Shown: positions 40,699 to 48,864 of the stretch, one piece after another | Numbering within the stretch: position 1 is the stretch's first letter | Layout of the letters: each line of letters starts with the position of its first letter | NCBI RefSeq assembly: GCF_014204945.1 | Contig: NZ_JACHMN010000002.1 | Span: forward strand, 3,619,001 to 3,683,000 | Source: Allocatelliglobosispora scoriae | GTDB lineage: Bacteria; Actinomycetota; Actinomycetes; Mycobacteriales; Micromonosporaceae | Reading direction: 5' to 3' | DNA: 64,000 bases | Notes under the pieces: generated by a model | What the model was told of the DNA's origin: nothing | Seen by the model: only the letters and a program-made list of their open reading frames with translations | Databases searched by the model: none | Translations under genes and position numbers: made by a program

Positions 40699-41548
40699 TG
40701 TCCGCCGGCCCGGGCCGCTGACGACCGTTCAGGACCGGGGCCGCCACGGATACGCCCACCTCGGCGTCTCGCCGAGCGGCGCGCTCGATCAGCCCGCCCT
40801 CGACGCGGCCAACGCTCTCGTCGGCAATACACCGGAACTCGCCGGACTGGAGATCACGCTCGGCGGCTGCGTGCTGGCCGCCGTCGAGCCCGTCACCGTG
40901 GCGGTGACCGGCGCGCCCGGACCGCTGCGGATCGGCGGGGTCGACGCGGCGCTCGGCGAGGCGCACCCGGTGGATGCCGGTGCGGAGATCGAGATCGGCA
41001 ACGCGAGCCGTGGGCTGCGGAGATACCTCGCGGTGGCTGGTGGCATCGACGTGGCGGCGGTGCTCGGCTCGCGTTCCTCCGACACGCTCAGCGGTCTCGG
41101 CCCGGCCGCCCTCCGCCGAGGCGACAGCCTCCCCGTCGGCCCGCCCTTAGCGCCAACTCTTCAAGAGTTGGTGCTGAAGGGGAGGTCCGACGAGGTGGGT
41201 GGGGAGATCGTGCTTCGAGCCACGGCGGGGCCCCGGGACGACTGGTTCGCCGACCTCGAGGAGTTGGTGCGGTCGGCGTACCAGGTGAGTCCTCTGAGCA
41301 ACCGGGTCGGAGCGCGACTCATCGGGACGAGCCTGACCCGCTCGCGCGCCGGGGAACTGCCCAGCGAAGGTGTCGTCACCGGAGCGGTGCAGGTCCCCGC
41401 CGACGGGCAGCCGCTGATCTTCCTCAACGATCACCCGACCACCGGCGGCTACCCCGTCATCGCCGTCGTCGAACGCGCCGACCTGCCGCTGCTCGCGCAG
41501 GCGCGGCCCGGAGCCGCGATCCGCTTTAGGCTGTCACAGTGGACCTGA
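40691..41548 (+). CDS. pxpC: 5-oxoprolinase subunit PxpC (biotin-dependent carboxyltransferase-like)
   Basis: 285 residues. N-terminal SVRRPGPLTTVQDRGRHGYAHLGVSPSGALD is the family hallmark (in part TVQDRGRHGYAHLGVSPSG), followed by LEITLGG, RYLAVAGGIDV and C-terminal PSEGVVTGAVQVPADGQPLIFLNDHPTTGGYPVIAVV. Partner of PxpB, probably forming its hexameric complex. A 27-base palindrome (41149-41175) lies inside the gene and encodes about nine residues (APTLQELVL) in a linker near residue 155. Overlaps both neighbours, so the operon is coupled. Confidence 0.92.
   Translation: MLSVRRPGPLTTVQDRGRHGYAHLGVSPSGALDQPALDAANALVGNTPELAGLEITLGGCVLAAVEPVTVAVTGAPGPLRIGGVDAALGEAHPVDAGAEIEIGNASRGLRRYLAVAGGIDVAAVLGSRSSDTLSGLGPAALRRGDSLPVGPPLAPTLQELVLKGRSDEVGGEIVLRATAGPRDDWFADLEELVRSAYQVSPLSNRVGARLIGTSLTRSRAGELPSEGVVTGAVQVPADGQPLIFLNDHPTTGGYPVIAVVERADLPLLAQARPGAAIRFRLSQWT
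41149..41175. repeat. Palindromic repeat inside pxpC
   Basis: AGCGCCAACTCT-TCA-AGAGTTGGTGCT, 12-bp arms with one G.T-type mismatch. The core CCAACTCTTCAAGAGTTG recurs exactly at 55412-55429 in an intergenic site, showing a short mobile palindrome family that can sit in coding sequence. Confidence 0.65.
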
Positions 41549-42282
41549 ACGCAGATCTGGCCGAAGGCTTCGGCCACTGGGAACTGGGCGACGACGAAGC
41601 CATGCTCGACGTCGTGACCAGTGCAAACGTCGCCTGCGGCTTTCATGCCGGTGACGCACTCACGATGCGGCGCGTCTGCGCCTACGCCCGAGAACGAGGC
41701 GTCGCCGTGGGCGCGCAGGTCGGCTACCGGGACCTGCCGGGGTTCGGGCGGCGATTCATCGCGTACGAGCACAACCAACTCCGCGACGAACTCATCTACC
41801 AGATCGGGGCCCTCGACGCGCTGGCCCGGACCGAAGGGGTGCGCGTCGCATACGTGAAACCGCACGGGGCGCTCTATCACGCGACCGTTCACGCCGAGGC
41901 GATCGTGGACGCGGTGCGCGATCTCGATCCGAAGCTGCCGGTGCTGTGCTCGCCCGGGTCGGTGCTCGCGACAGCGGCGTCGGACGCGGCGTTGAAAGTG
42001 ATCTTCGAGGGGTTTGCGGATCGGGGGTACCTCCCCGACGGCAGCCTCATGCCGCGCAGCAAGGCGGGCGCGGTCGTCACCGACACCGAGGAGGTCGTCG
42101 CGCGGGCGCTGCTGATGGCGACGGAGCAGCGGGTGATCGCGTTCGAGGGCACGGTGATCGACCTGCCGGTGGACTCGATCTGCTTGCACGGGGACACGCC
42201 GGGCGCGGTGCAGTTGGGCCTTGCGGTACGCGCGGCCCTGACGGAGGCAGGTGTTCCCTTGCAGCGCTTCACGACGGTGTAA
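41539..42282 (+). CDS. pxpA: 5-oxoprolinase subunit PxpA (LamB/YcsF family)
   Basis: 247 residues from GTG. LamB/YcsF motifs: MDLNADLAEGFG at the start, ANVACGFHAGDALTMRR, VGYRDLPGFGRRF, VKPHGALYHA, FADRGYLPDGSLMPRSKAGAV and DSICLHGDTPGAV. Metal or substrate-binding barrel subunit that performs the hydrolytic step of 5-oxoproline opening with PxpB/PxpC. Last gene of the pxpBCA operon. Its stop is only 13 bases before a (GCGGT)20 tandem repeat. Confidence 0.94.
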   Translation: MDLNADLAEGFGHWELGDDEAMLDVVTSANVACGFHAGDALTMRRVCAYARERGVAVGAQVGYRDLPGFGRRFIAYEHNQLRDELIYQIGALDALARTEGVRVAYVKPHGALYHATVHAEAIVDAVRDLDPKLPVLCSPGSVLATAASDAALKVIFEGFADRGYLPDGSLMPRSKAGAVVTDTEEVVARALLMATEQRVIAFEGTVIDLPVDSICLHGDTPGAVQLGLAVRAALTEAGVPLQRFTTV

Positions 42283-42295
42283 CACTCGCGTCGGT

Positions 42296-42395
42296 GCGGT
42301 GCGGTGCGGTGCGGTGCGGTGCGGTGCGGTGCGGTGCGGTGCGGTGCGGTGCGGTGCGGTGCGGTGCGGTGCGGTGCGGTGCGGTGCGGTGCGGT
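42296..42395 (+). repeat. (GCGGT)20 pentanucleotide tandem repeat
   Basis: Twenty uninterrupted GCGGT units, preceded by a partial unit and followed by GCAAG. It begins 13 bases after the pxpA stop. The 5-base unit keeps all frames open, which explains odd RCGAV-type open frames. Confidence 0.97.
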
Positions 42396-42423
42396 GCAAG
42401 GGACGCGACGCCAACCGGCGTCA

Positions 42424-42474
42424 GCGTGGCGCAGCGCTCAGCGTGGCGCAGCGCTCAGCGTGGCGCAGCGCTCA
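42424..42474 (+). repeat. 17-bp tandem repeat, three copies
   Basis: GCGTGGCGCAGCGCTCA repeated three times exactly (42424, 42441, 42458), with a partial fourth copy after it. The unit contains the palindrome AGCGCT. Confidence 0.92.
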
Positions 42475-42559
42475 GCGTGGTGTGGCGTGGTTGCCCAGCG
42501 TGCGTGGCGCGGTGTTTAGCGTGGCGTCCGGCGCGGTGCTTCGCGTGGTGCGGTGCGGT

Positions 42560-42640
42560 GCATGATCGTGCAAGAACCCGGAAATAGGCCCTTCCTGGGG
42601 TCAAGATTCGCGCTGCTTCCGGGTTTTTGCGCGATCATGC
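42560..42640. repeat. Palindromic element of the GCGCGATCATG family
   Basis: Arms 42560-42583 and 42617-42640 (GCATGATCGTGCAAGAACCC and near complement) match at 22 of 24 positions. Similar arm text occurs at 29720-29796. Confidence 0.75.
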
Positions 42641-42784
42641 TACGAGGAGCGGGCAATTTCCCGGTTTCTGCGCGATCTTGCGGGCAGGGATCGCCGGCCG
42701 CGCCAAGTCCGCCGCCCGCAGCTTGATCGCGTTGAAAGCTGGAAACAGCGCGAATCTTGACCCCAGGAAGGGCCTCTTTCCGGG
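42577..42784. repeat. Long inverted repeat with 44-bp arms
   Basis: Arms 42577-42620 and 42741-42784 share the block CTTCCTGGGGTCAAGATTCG and its complement and differ at about three positions over 44 bp, with 120 bases between. The left arm interlocks with the palindrome at 42560-42640, so alternative foldings exist. Confidence 0.75.
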
Positions 42785-42789
42785 AAGCA

Positions 42790-43100
42790 ACGCGATCACG
42801 ACGCGCATGTAGCACTACTCGCCCGATATGTGCGCGATCATGCCGCGCACATCGCTACTTGCCTGGAATGTGCGCGATCGTGTCACGCCCTGCGTGCTGC
42901 CTGCCTGGAGCGGGCGCGGTCATTTGCCGCGCCTCACGTGCCACTTGCTTGGAATGGGCGCGGTCATTTGCCGCGCCTCACGTGCCACTTGCTTGGAATG
43001 GGCGCGGTCATTGCCGCGCCTCACGTGCTAATTGCCTGGATGAGCGTGATCATGTCGCATACCACGTACTACCTACGTGCCCGATATGTGCGCGATCATG
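42790..43100 (+). repeat. Degenerate tandem array of about 45-bp units
   Basis: Units share TTGCTTGGAATGGGCGCGGT and CATTTGCCGCGCCTCACGTG. The three best copies start GGGCGCGGTCATT at 42912, 42957 and 43001 (spacing 44-45 bp); flanking units are diverged (TGCGCGATCATG forms). Each unit can fold (GCGCGG / CCGCGC). There are no unique spacers, so it is not a CRISPR array. Confidence 0.8.
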
Positions 43101-43104
43101 CTGC

Positions 43105-43295
43105 GCATCCCGCATCCCGCACCCCGCACCCCGCACCCCGCACCCGACGCGAGCGCGTTCGCGCCGCGCACCCCGCACCGCGCACCCCGCACCGCGCACC
43201 CCGCACCGCGCACCCCGCACCGCGCACCCCGCACCCGACGCGAGCGCGTTCGCGCCGCGCACCCCGCGCCGCGCACCCCGCGCCGCGCACCCCGA
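43105..43295 (+). repeat. CGCACC-rich repeat array with duplicated GCGAGCGCGTTCGC block
   Basis: Repeats of CCGCACCGCGCAC and CCCGCACC type, interrupted twice, 92 bp apart, by the block CACCCGACGCGAGCGCGTTC, which holds a short palindrome. It gives His/Pro/Arg/Ala-rich open frames that I regard as spurious. Confidence 0.8.
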
Positions 43296-43367
43296 TTTGC
43301 GCGATCAAGCCGCCCACCCCGCGCCATATGCCCGAGATGGGCGCGAGTGTCGCGGGAGTGGAGCGGG

Positions 43368-45206
43368 TTAGGCGTCGAGGCCGCGGAGGATCAGGGGGAG
43401 CCGGGCGTCGCCGTCGGCGGTGATGCGCAGCGGGACACCCCAGTCCTGGCGGGTGAGGTGGCAGGCCGGGTTCGCCGCGTCGATGTCGCAGGTGGCAGCC
43501 TGCGCAACCACCTGCAGCACGCCCTGCGTCACCGCCGGATTGATCTCCAGTCGTCGGCTGAGATCGGTCGTCGTACCCGCGCCGGTCAGCAGCAGCTCCG
43601 GCGGGGACGCTGAGACCGACAGCCGGGTCGACGGACCGAAGGTCTCGTCCAGCTTCTGCCCCGGCGCGGGCGTGAAGATGATCTCCAGCGTCACCGCACC
43701 TGATTGCAGCAGCGTCGGCGGACGCTCGACGGTGTGCCGTCCACCATCCATTGTCGACCCGGTCGAGGGTGCCAGCGTGATCAGCCGGTGCGCGGCCGAT
43801 TCGACCACGAGCACGGTGCCGTCGGCGGTCACCACCACGTCGCTCGGCTCGGCGAGATCGGTCTCCACAGTGGAGAGCGCGCCGTCCGCGAAGCGCCGGA
43901 CCGCGCCGTTGTAGGTGTCCGCGATCAGCACCGAACCGTCCGCGAGCGCGGCGAGCCCCAGCGGGTGCTGCATCAGCGCGGTCCCGCCCGGGCCGTCGAC
44001 GTGCCCGAAGTCGAAGAGTCCCTGGCCGACGGCGGTGCGGACGACGAGGTCGGTGCTGGTGCCGCCGTCGTCGGGGGCCGCTCGCTCGACGTACCGCAGC
44101 GCGCTCGTCTCGGAGTCCACAAACCACAGCCGCTCGCCGTCGGGCGAGGTGGACAGGCCGGAGGGCTGCGCCAGCCAGACGTCGGGGAGCTGCCCGTCGC
44201 GCAGTGCCTCCACGGTCGTTCCCGCGAAAACCCCGGTGGTACGCCGGATCGGGTCGAACCACCACAGCTGGTGGATGCCCGCCATCGCGATGATCACCCG
44301 CTCCTCGAACCAGGCCACGTCCCACGGCGAGGAGAGGTCGATGCTGAGCGCGTCGTGTGCGTGATCGTCCACGGTGGAGCGCCACTGGCGGCCCGTGCCC
44401 GCGATCGTGGTCACCTCACCGGTACGCAGGCGCAGGCCCCGCAGCAGGTGGTTGACGGTGTCGGCGACGACCACGTCATAACCGACGAGTTCGGCGACGC
44501 GCTGTGGCAGTGCGAGCAGTCCCTGCGGCTCGGAGAGGCTGGCGGTCGAGGGGCCGCCGTCGGCGCGTCCACGCGTACCGGAGCCGATTCGACGCACGAC
44601 GGTCTCGGCGTCGGCGGCGAGCTCGACCAGCGCGTGCCTCGACGAATCGGAGACGAGGAAGCCGCCACTGGGCAGCGGTAGCGCCTTGCCGGGGAAGCGC
44701 AGCGCGGTCTTCGCGGTGAGCGGGGGGACATAGAGGCCCTCGCCGCGGTGCAGGGTGCCCTTCGCCTCGTGCTCGGCGATGAGCTGGTCCACGAGGCGGG
44801 TCAGGCCATCGGCGTGGCCCTCGCCGGCCATGCTCGCCACGACGTAGCCCTCGGGGTCGATGACGCTCAGGGTCGGCCAGGCCTTGGCCGCGTACTGCCG
44901 CCAGGTGATGAGCTCCGGATCGTCGAGGACGGGGTGCTCCACGCCGTACCGCTCCACGGCGGCGGCGAGCGCCTCGGGGTCCTTCTCGTGCTCGAACTTG
45001 GGCGAGTGCACACCGATGATCACGAGCGCGTCGCCGTACTTCTGCTCCAGCGGCCGCAGTTCGTCGAGCACGTGCAGGCAGTTGATGCAGCAGAAGGTCC
45101 AGAAGTCGAGGATTGCGATCTTGCCCCGGAGATCCTTGAGGGTGATCTCCTTGCCGGCGGTGTTCAGCCAGCCTCGTCCGCGCAGCTCTGGCGCCCTTAC
45201 CCGCAT
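43368..45206 (-). CDS. NHLRC2-like protein: thioredoxin-like domain plus NHL beta-propeller
   Basis: 612 residues from MRVRAPELRG. Thioredoxin-like domain (about 5-150) with WTFCCINCLHVLDEL, where Cys40 and Cys43 form the CxxC pair and Cys39 is an extra Cys, as in human NHLRC2. A six-bladed NHL-type propeller follows (about 165-480; SEPQGLLALPQ, VVADTVNHLLRGL, SSPWDVAW, QPSGLSTSPDGERLWFVDSE, MQHPLGLAALADGSVLIADTYNGAVR) and then a C-terminal beta domain. No signal peptide, so likely cytoplasmic. Function in bacteria is unknown; redox control is plausible. Start taken at the second Met since the first 11 residues are not conserved-looking. Abuts the repeat island. Confidence 0.85.
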   Translation of the reverse strand: MRVRAPELRGRGWLNTAGKEITLKDLRGKIAILDFWTFCCINCLHVLDELRPLEQKYGDALVIIGVHSPKFEHEKDPEALAAAVERYGVEHPVLDDPELITWRQYAAKAWPTLSVIDPEGYVVASMAGEGHADGLTRLVDQLIAEHEAKGTLHRGEGLYVPPLTAKTALRFPGKALPLPSGGFLVSDSSRHALVELAADAETVVRRIGSGTRGRADGGPSTASLSEPQGLLALPQRVAELVGYDVVVADTVNHLLRGLRLRTGEVTTIAGTGRQWRSTVDDHAHDALSIDLSSPWDVAWFEERVIIAMAGIHQLWWFDPIRRTTGVFAGTTVEALRDGQLPDVWLAQPSGLSTSPDGERLWFVDSETSALRYVERAAPDDGGTSTDLVVRTAVGQGLFDFGHVDGPGGTALMQHPLGLAALADGSVLIADTYNGAVRRFADGALSTVETDLAEPSDVVVTADGTVLVVESAAHRLITLAPSTGSTMDGGRHTVERPPTLLQSGAVTLEIIFTPAPGQKLDETFGPSTRLSVSASPPELLLTGAGTTTDLSRRLEINPAVTQGVLQVVAQAATCDIDAANPACHLTRQDWGVPLRITADGDARLPLILRGLDA

Positions 45207-45271
45207 CCGGCCATTCTGCCGGACCGCCCTGGTCCGCAACGAGCAGGGACGGTGTGAGCTATCCGATGCGG

Positions 45272-46543
45272 CTAAGCGGCGACGTGCGCCGGGGCGAGGA
45301 TCCGGCCGTCCTGGTCGACGGTGAGCAGTCGGCGCAGCGACAGGGCCAGCACCGAGGCGATCAGGCAGCCGCCGACGACGAGCCCGATCCAGAGCCCGCC
45401 GAGCCCGGCACCGATCAGCGGCGCCGCCGAGACGGGGCCGACGATGCCGCTGATGCCCCAGACCATCGAGCCCAGCGCGTTGTAGCGCCCGCGCAGCTCA
45501 TCGGTGGCGAGGGCGTTGATCAGGGTCGGGTTGACCGGGGAGAGCAGGGTCTCACCGACGGCGAAGATCCCGCCGGTCGCGATCACGCCGACCGCCGCGA
45601 GCACCGCGTTGCCGCCGTCGACGAAGCCCGCGAGACCGAGGACGAGCCAGGACGAGGCCATGATGACGCCGACCGAGGCGAGGACGCGGGTGCGGCTGCG
45701 GCCCTGGATCAGCTTGATCACGAAGAGCTGAGCCACGACGATCACCATCGTGTTCATCGTGAACGCGTAGCCCACGATCTGCGTCGAGACGTGCGCGACG
45801 TCGATGGCGAAGGCGGTGAAGCCGACCTCTATCTGCGCGTATCCGCTGATGGTGAGCACGATGGCGAAGGTGAGCCAGCGCACGAACGCCCGGTCGCGGA
45901 AGACCTCGCGGTAGCCGGGCTCGTCGCGCTTGGCGGTGGCGGGACGGTCGACGAGGCGGCGGCCGACCGTGGGCATGGAGAGCAGGATCCCCAGCGGGAT
46001 GAGGTAACAGGCGGCGTCGACGAGGTAGATGAGCTGGAAGGTGCCGGGACGCTCGATGTCGACCAGCGTGCCGGAGATCGTCGCACCGACCCCGATGCCG
46101 AGGTTGAGCAGGGCGAACTGGAGACCGAAGACCTTCTGCCGCTCGGCGTCGGACGTCACCGAGCTGAGGATCGTCGTCATCGCCGACCAGATGACACCGC
46201 CGCCGATCGCGACCAGCGTCGCCGAGACGAAGGCGCGCAACGGCGAGGTGACGAGCGCGAGCGAGGCGACGCCGGCCGCCTCGACGAGCAGCATCGGCAG
46301 CACGATCCGCCGGGCGCCGAGCCGGTCGACGAGGGTGCCCCCGACCGGGGCGATGAGCAGCGTCGCCAGCCCCAGCCAGCCGATCACCAGACCGGCGGTC
46401 GTCGGCGTGATGTCGCGCACCTTGGTCAGATAGATGAAGAGGAATGGCAGCGTGAGACCCCTGCCGATCGCCGAGACGGCGGTGCCCAGCAGCATCCGGC
46501 GGGCGGCTTGCTGCTGAGGCAGGGCATCACGAAACATGCCCAC
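45272..46543 (-). CDS. MFS transporter
   Basis: 423 residues with twelve predicted membrane helices and a long central loop (about 195-215). Major facilitator features: ITPTTAGLVIGWLGLATLLIAPVGGTLVDRLGARR, with the GxxxDRxGxR motif A (GGTLVDRLGARR), and a second copy region AQLFVIKLIQGRSRTR. Looks like a drug/metabolite efflux type; the substrate cannot be told. GTG start with an ATG two codons later as alternative. Upstream is the terminator of the next minus-strand gene, so it has its own promoter in a short gap. Confidence 0.88.
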   Translation of the reverse strand: MGMFRDALPQQQAARRMLLGTAVSAIGRGLTLPFLFIYLTKVRDITPTTAGLVIGWLGLATLLIAPVGGTLVDRLGARRIVLPMLLVEAAGVASLALVTSPLRAFVSATLVAIGGGVIWSAMTTILSSVTSDAERQKVFGLQFALLNLGIGVGATISGTLVDIERPGTFQLIYLVDAACYLIPLGILLSMPTVGRRLVDRPATAKRDEPGYREVFRDRAFVRWLTFAIVLTISGYAQIEVGFTAFAIDVAHVSTQIVGYAFTMNTMVIVVAQLFVIKLIQGRSRTRVLASVGVIMASSWLVLGLAGFVDGGNAVLAAVGVIATGGIFAVGETLLSPVNPTLINALATDELRGRYNALGSMVWGISGIVGPVSAAPLIGAGLGGLWIGLVVGGCLIASVLALSLRRLLTVDQDGRILAPAHVAA

Positions 46544-46599
46544 AACCTAATCGCCGGGTCTGACACCGACCACCAGATAAACCGCCCACCAGACGAAAA

Positions 46600-46630
46600 C
46601 GCCCGCCGAGACGAGCCGTCTCGGCGGGCG
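46600..46630 (-). terminator. Intrinsic terminator of the Pro-rich membrane protein gene
   Basis: Perfect 14-bp arms (CGCCCGCCGAGACG and complement) with AGC loop; on the minus strand it is followed by TTTTCGTCTGG. Sits 17 bases after the stop at 46647. Confidence 0.9.
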
Positions 46631-46646
46631 CTCCAGGTCTGCTCGA

Positions 46647-48755
46647 CTAGGGGGTGGCTGCCGGCTTGAGGCAGAGGATCCCGTTGGTCTGCACGATCGT
46701 CGGCTGGGTGCTGTCTGGGCACTTGCTCTTCTCGGTGACGATCTCCGTCACGGTGAAGGCGCCCGCCTCGGTGCAGTCGGCGGCGACGGCCTTGGTGCCG
46801 TCCTGCTTCACGCACTGCCCGACCCCGAACGTGGCTGGCTTCTCGGCCATCACGTTGCCGACGACCCATAGGGTGCCGAGCGCGATGCCGAGGAGGAGCA
46901 CACAGGCGCCGATGACGATGAAGAGCACCTTGCTGCTGCGGACGGGAGCGGGGGGCTCTTCGGCGGGCTTGAAGTTGCCGAAGCGGTCCTGGGCCGGCTC
47001 CGCCGGAGCGGCACCCGGACCGCGCTGCGCCGGAACCAGGTTGTTCGGCAGCTGCGTGGGCTGGCGCTGGGGCACCTGGGCGGATGCCGGGCCGAGCAGG
47101 TCGCCATAGGGCGGCATGCCGCCACCGCGCTGGGTGCCCGTCGGCGCCGGACCCGACTGCGCGGGCAGACCGCCACCACCCTGGAGCGTGCCGGTCGCAC
47201 CCCCGCCGCCGTAGACGTTGGCGGGAGGCGCATCGGCGGGTGCGGACTGCGCTGCGGCGGCCTGGGCGGCTGCGGCGGGGCTGCCGTAGACGGTCGACTG
47301 CGGCCGACCGTAGACGCCGGACTGCGCGGGCGGCGGCTGGACGGCATCGGTCGGGGTGATCCGGCCGACGGAGACCGAGGCACGCGCGACCGCGGGGCGG
47401 CCGGTGCTCTCGGCCACGGGCGCGGACGCCTGCTGGGGAACGACCGGCGGCTCGGCGGCGATCGGCGCGGGGCCGGGCTCGTCGCTGATCTCGGCCGGGC
47501 GCGCGGCACCGTAGACGCGGGGCTCGGATCTGGCCGGCTGGACCGGCTCGGTCGGCGGTGACAGGCGGCTCGCCACGGGCACCGATGCGGAGGCCCGGGT
47601 GGGCTGCTCCGGCGGGCTCGTCTGGGCGACCGGCGCGGGCCGCTCGGGCTCGACCGGTTGCACGGGTGCGAAGGCGGCCGGCTCGGCGGCGGGTGTCGAC
47701 CACGGCTGCTTCTCGGCCGCCTGCGGCTCCTGCCACTGGCCGTCGGGCTCGGTGGTGTGCGGTGCGGTGAAGGCGGGCCAGCTGCCCTCCAGCGTCGCAC
47801 CGGGGACGCGCTGCTCCGAGTGGAGCGGGCTCGTCTCGGCCGGCGGCTCGTAGGAGGTCCAGCTCTGGTCGGCGGGTGCCTCGGCGGGAACCGGCGCGGG
47901 CGCTGCCTCGGCCGGAGTCGGCTCGTAGGGCGGGAGGTTGGTGAATGCCGACCAGCCGGACTGCTGCTCCGGCTCCTCGGGCTGCCGGGTGGGCAGCGGC
48001 GACCAGGGCTGCTCCTGGAACTGCGGTGTCGGCTCCGGCGTCGCGGCGTAGTTGTTTCCCCAGGCGGGGGAGGGGTCCTCGGCGGGAGGCGCAGCGCTCG
48101 CGAACCCAGACCAGGCAGGCTGCTCGACGGGCTGGTCGGCGGGCGCGGTGAACGCAGCCCAACCCTGGTCGACGCCGGTGGGAGCGGGCTCCTCGGCCGG
48201 GGTGTAAGCCGCCCAGGAGACGACGGGCTGTGGCTCCTCGACCGCCGGCGGAGCGGCCGCCGGCGGAGCGTTCGGCGGCGGCGGTGTGTGCGAGAAGGAG
48301 GCCCAGGACTGCTGCGGCTCCTCCTGCGCGGGCCGGGCCGGGGGCTGGTTCTGCGAGTATGCCGACCAGCTCGACACTTCTTCGTCGGGCACGGCCGGGT
48401 TGGGGATCGGCATGACGGCCGGCGCGGGGACATAGACCCCGCTGCTCGTGGGCGCCTCGACCGGATCCGGGGGGAAGCCGCTGAAACCGCTGTTGGCCTG
48501 CGAGTATCCCGGGTCGTCAGGGATGCGCAGGGGCTCGATGTCGCCGTGACTCTGCTCGCCGCCGGCGGCCTGGTCGGTCTCGCTGAACCGCGAGTACGGC
48601 GAGGATGTCCCACCGTGGCGACTGGGCGTGAAGGTGGCAAACTCGTCCGGCACCTCCGGCGCCTCGAAGAGGCCGAAGCTCGACGGGCGGTCGCCTCGCG
48701 CAGGCGACGCCGTGTCGCTCGCACGGTCGGCGGGCTGGTGGCCCTCGGACGTCAT
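46647..48755 (-). CDS. Large disordered membrane protein with repeated Trp-x-x-aromatic motifs and LppU-like C-terminus
   Basis: 702 residues. Residues 1 to about 600 are Pro/Ala/Glu-rich and probably disordered. Between about 130 and 365 there are eight exact W-x-x-[F/Y] motifs (SWSAY, SWASF, SWAAY, GWAAF, AWSGF, GWSAF, SWTSY, SWPAF) and four looser ones, spaced 15-30 residues apart. Then a Gly/Gln-rich part with VYG repeats, one membrane helix (about 605-630) and an extracytoplasmic domain of about 70 residues with four Cys (GQCVKQDG, AADCTEAG, SKCPDS, ILCLKP), like LppU-type actinobacterial proteins. Function unknown. Confidence 0.8.
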   Translation of the reverse strand: MTSEGHQPADRASDTASPARGDRPSSFGLFEAPEVPDEFATFTPSRHGGTSSPYSRFSETDQAAGGEQSHGDIEPLRIPDDPGYSQANSGFSGFPPDPVEAPTSSGVYVPAPAVMPIPNPAVPDEEVSSWSAYSQNQPPARPAQEEPQQSWASFSHTPPPPNAPPAAAPPAVEEPQPVVSWAAYTPAEEPAPTGVDQGWAAFTAPADQPVEQPAWSGFASAAPPAEDPSPAWGNNYAATPEPTPQFQEQPWSPLPTRQPEEPEQQSGWSAFTNLPPYEPTPAEAAPAPVPAEAPADQSWTSYEPPAETSPLHSEQRVPGATLEGSWPAFTAPHTTEPDGQWQEPQAAEKQPWSTPAAEPAAFAPVQPVEPERPAPVAQTSPPEQPTRASASVPVASRLSPPTEPVQPARSEPRVYGAARPAEISDEPGPAPIAAEPPVVPQQASAPVAESTGRPAVARASVSVGRITPTDAVQPPPAQSGVYGRPQSTVYGSPAAAAQAAAAQSAPADAPPANVYGGGGATGTLQGGGGLPAQSGPAPTGTQRGGGMPPYGDLLGPASAQVPQRQPTQLPNNLVPAQRGPGAAPAEPAQDRFGNFKPAEEPPAPVRSSKVLFIVIGACVLLLGIALGTLWVVGNVMAEKPATFGVGQCVKQDGTKAVAADCTEAGAFTVTEIVTEKSKCPDSTQPTIVQTNGILCLKPAATP

Positions 48756-48864
48756 CTGTGCCTCCTTCGCGTTTCGCGTCCGAACCCTATCGGGCCGGAG
48801 CGCTCACGGGAATAGTGGGAGCGGCTGAGCTGTGTGATCACGGCCCTGGCCAGGGATGGATGTC

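Larger units (their letters stand above)
42283..43367. other. 1.1-kb non-coding repeat island
   Basis: Between pxpA and the NHLRC2-like gene there is no credible gene. The stretch is, in order, a pentanucleotide array, 17-bp tandem repeats, long inverted repeats, a degenerate array of about 45-bp units and a CGCACC-rich array. Long open frames through it are by-products of the repeats. Individual parts are listed separately. Confidence 0.85.

Noticed and set aside
42251-42587. Open frames rich in Arg-Cys-Gly-Ala-Val repeats after pxpA
   Set aside because: They are produced by the 5-base repeat, which is open in every frame; no start signals or conserved text.
42784-43100. CRISPR-like array
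   Set aside because: Units of about 45 bp follow each other without unique spacers, copies are degenerate and no cas gene is near.
43050-43423. His/Pro/Arg-rich open frames near the NHLRC2-like gene
   Set aside because: They arise from CGCACC repeats on both strands and have no ribosome-binding site.
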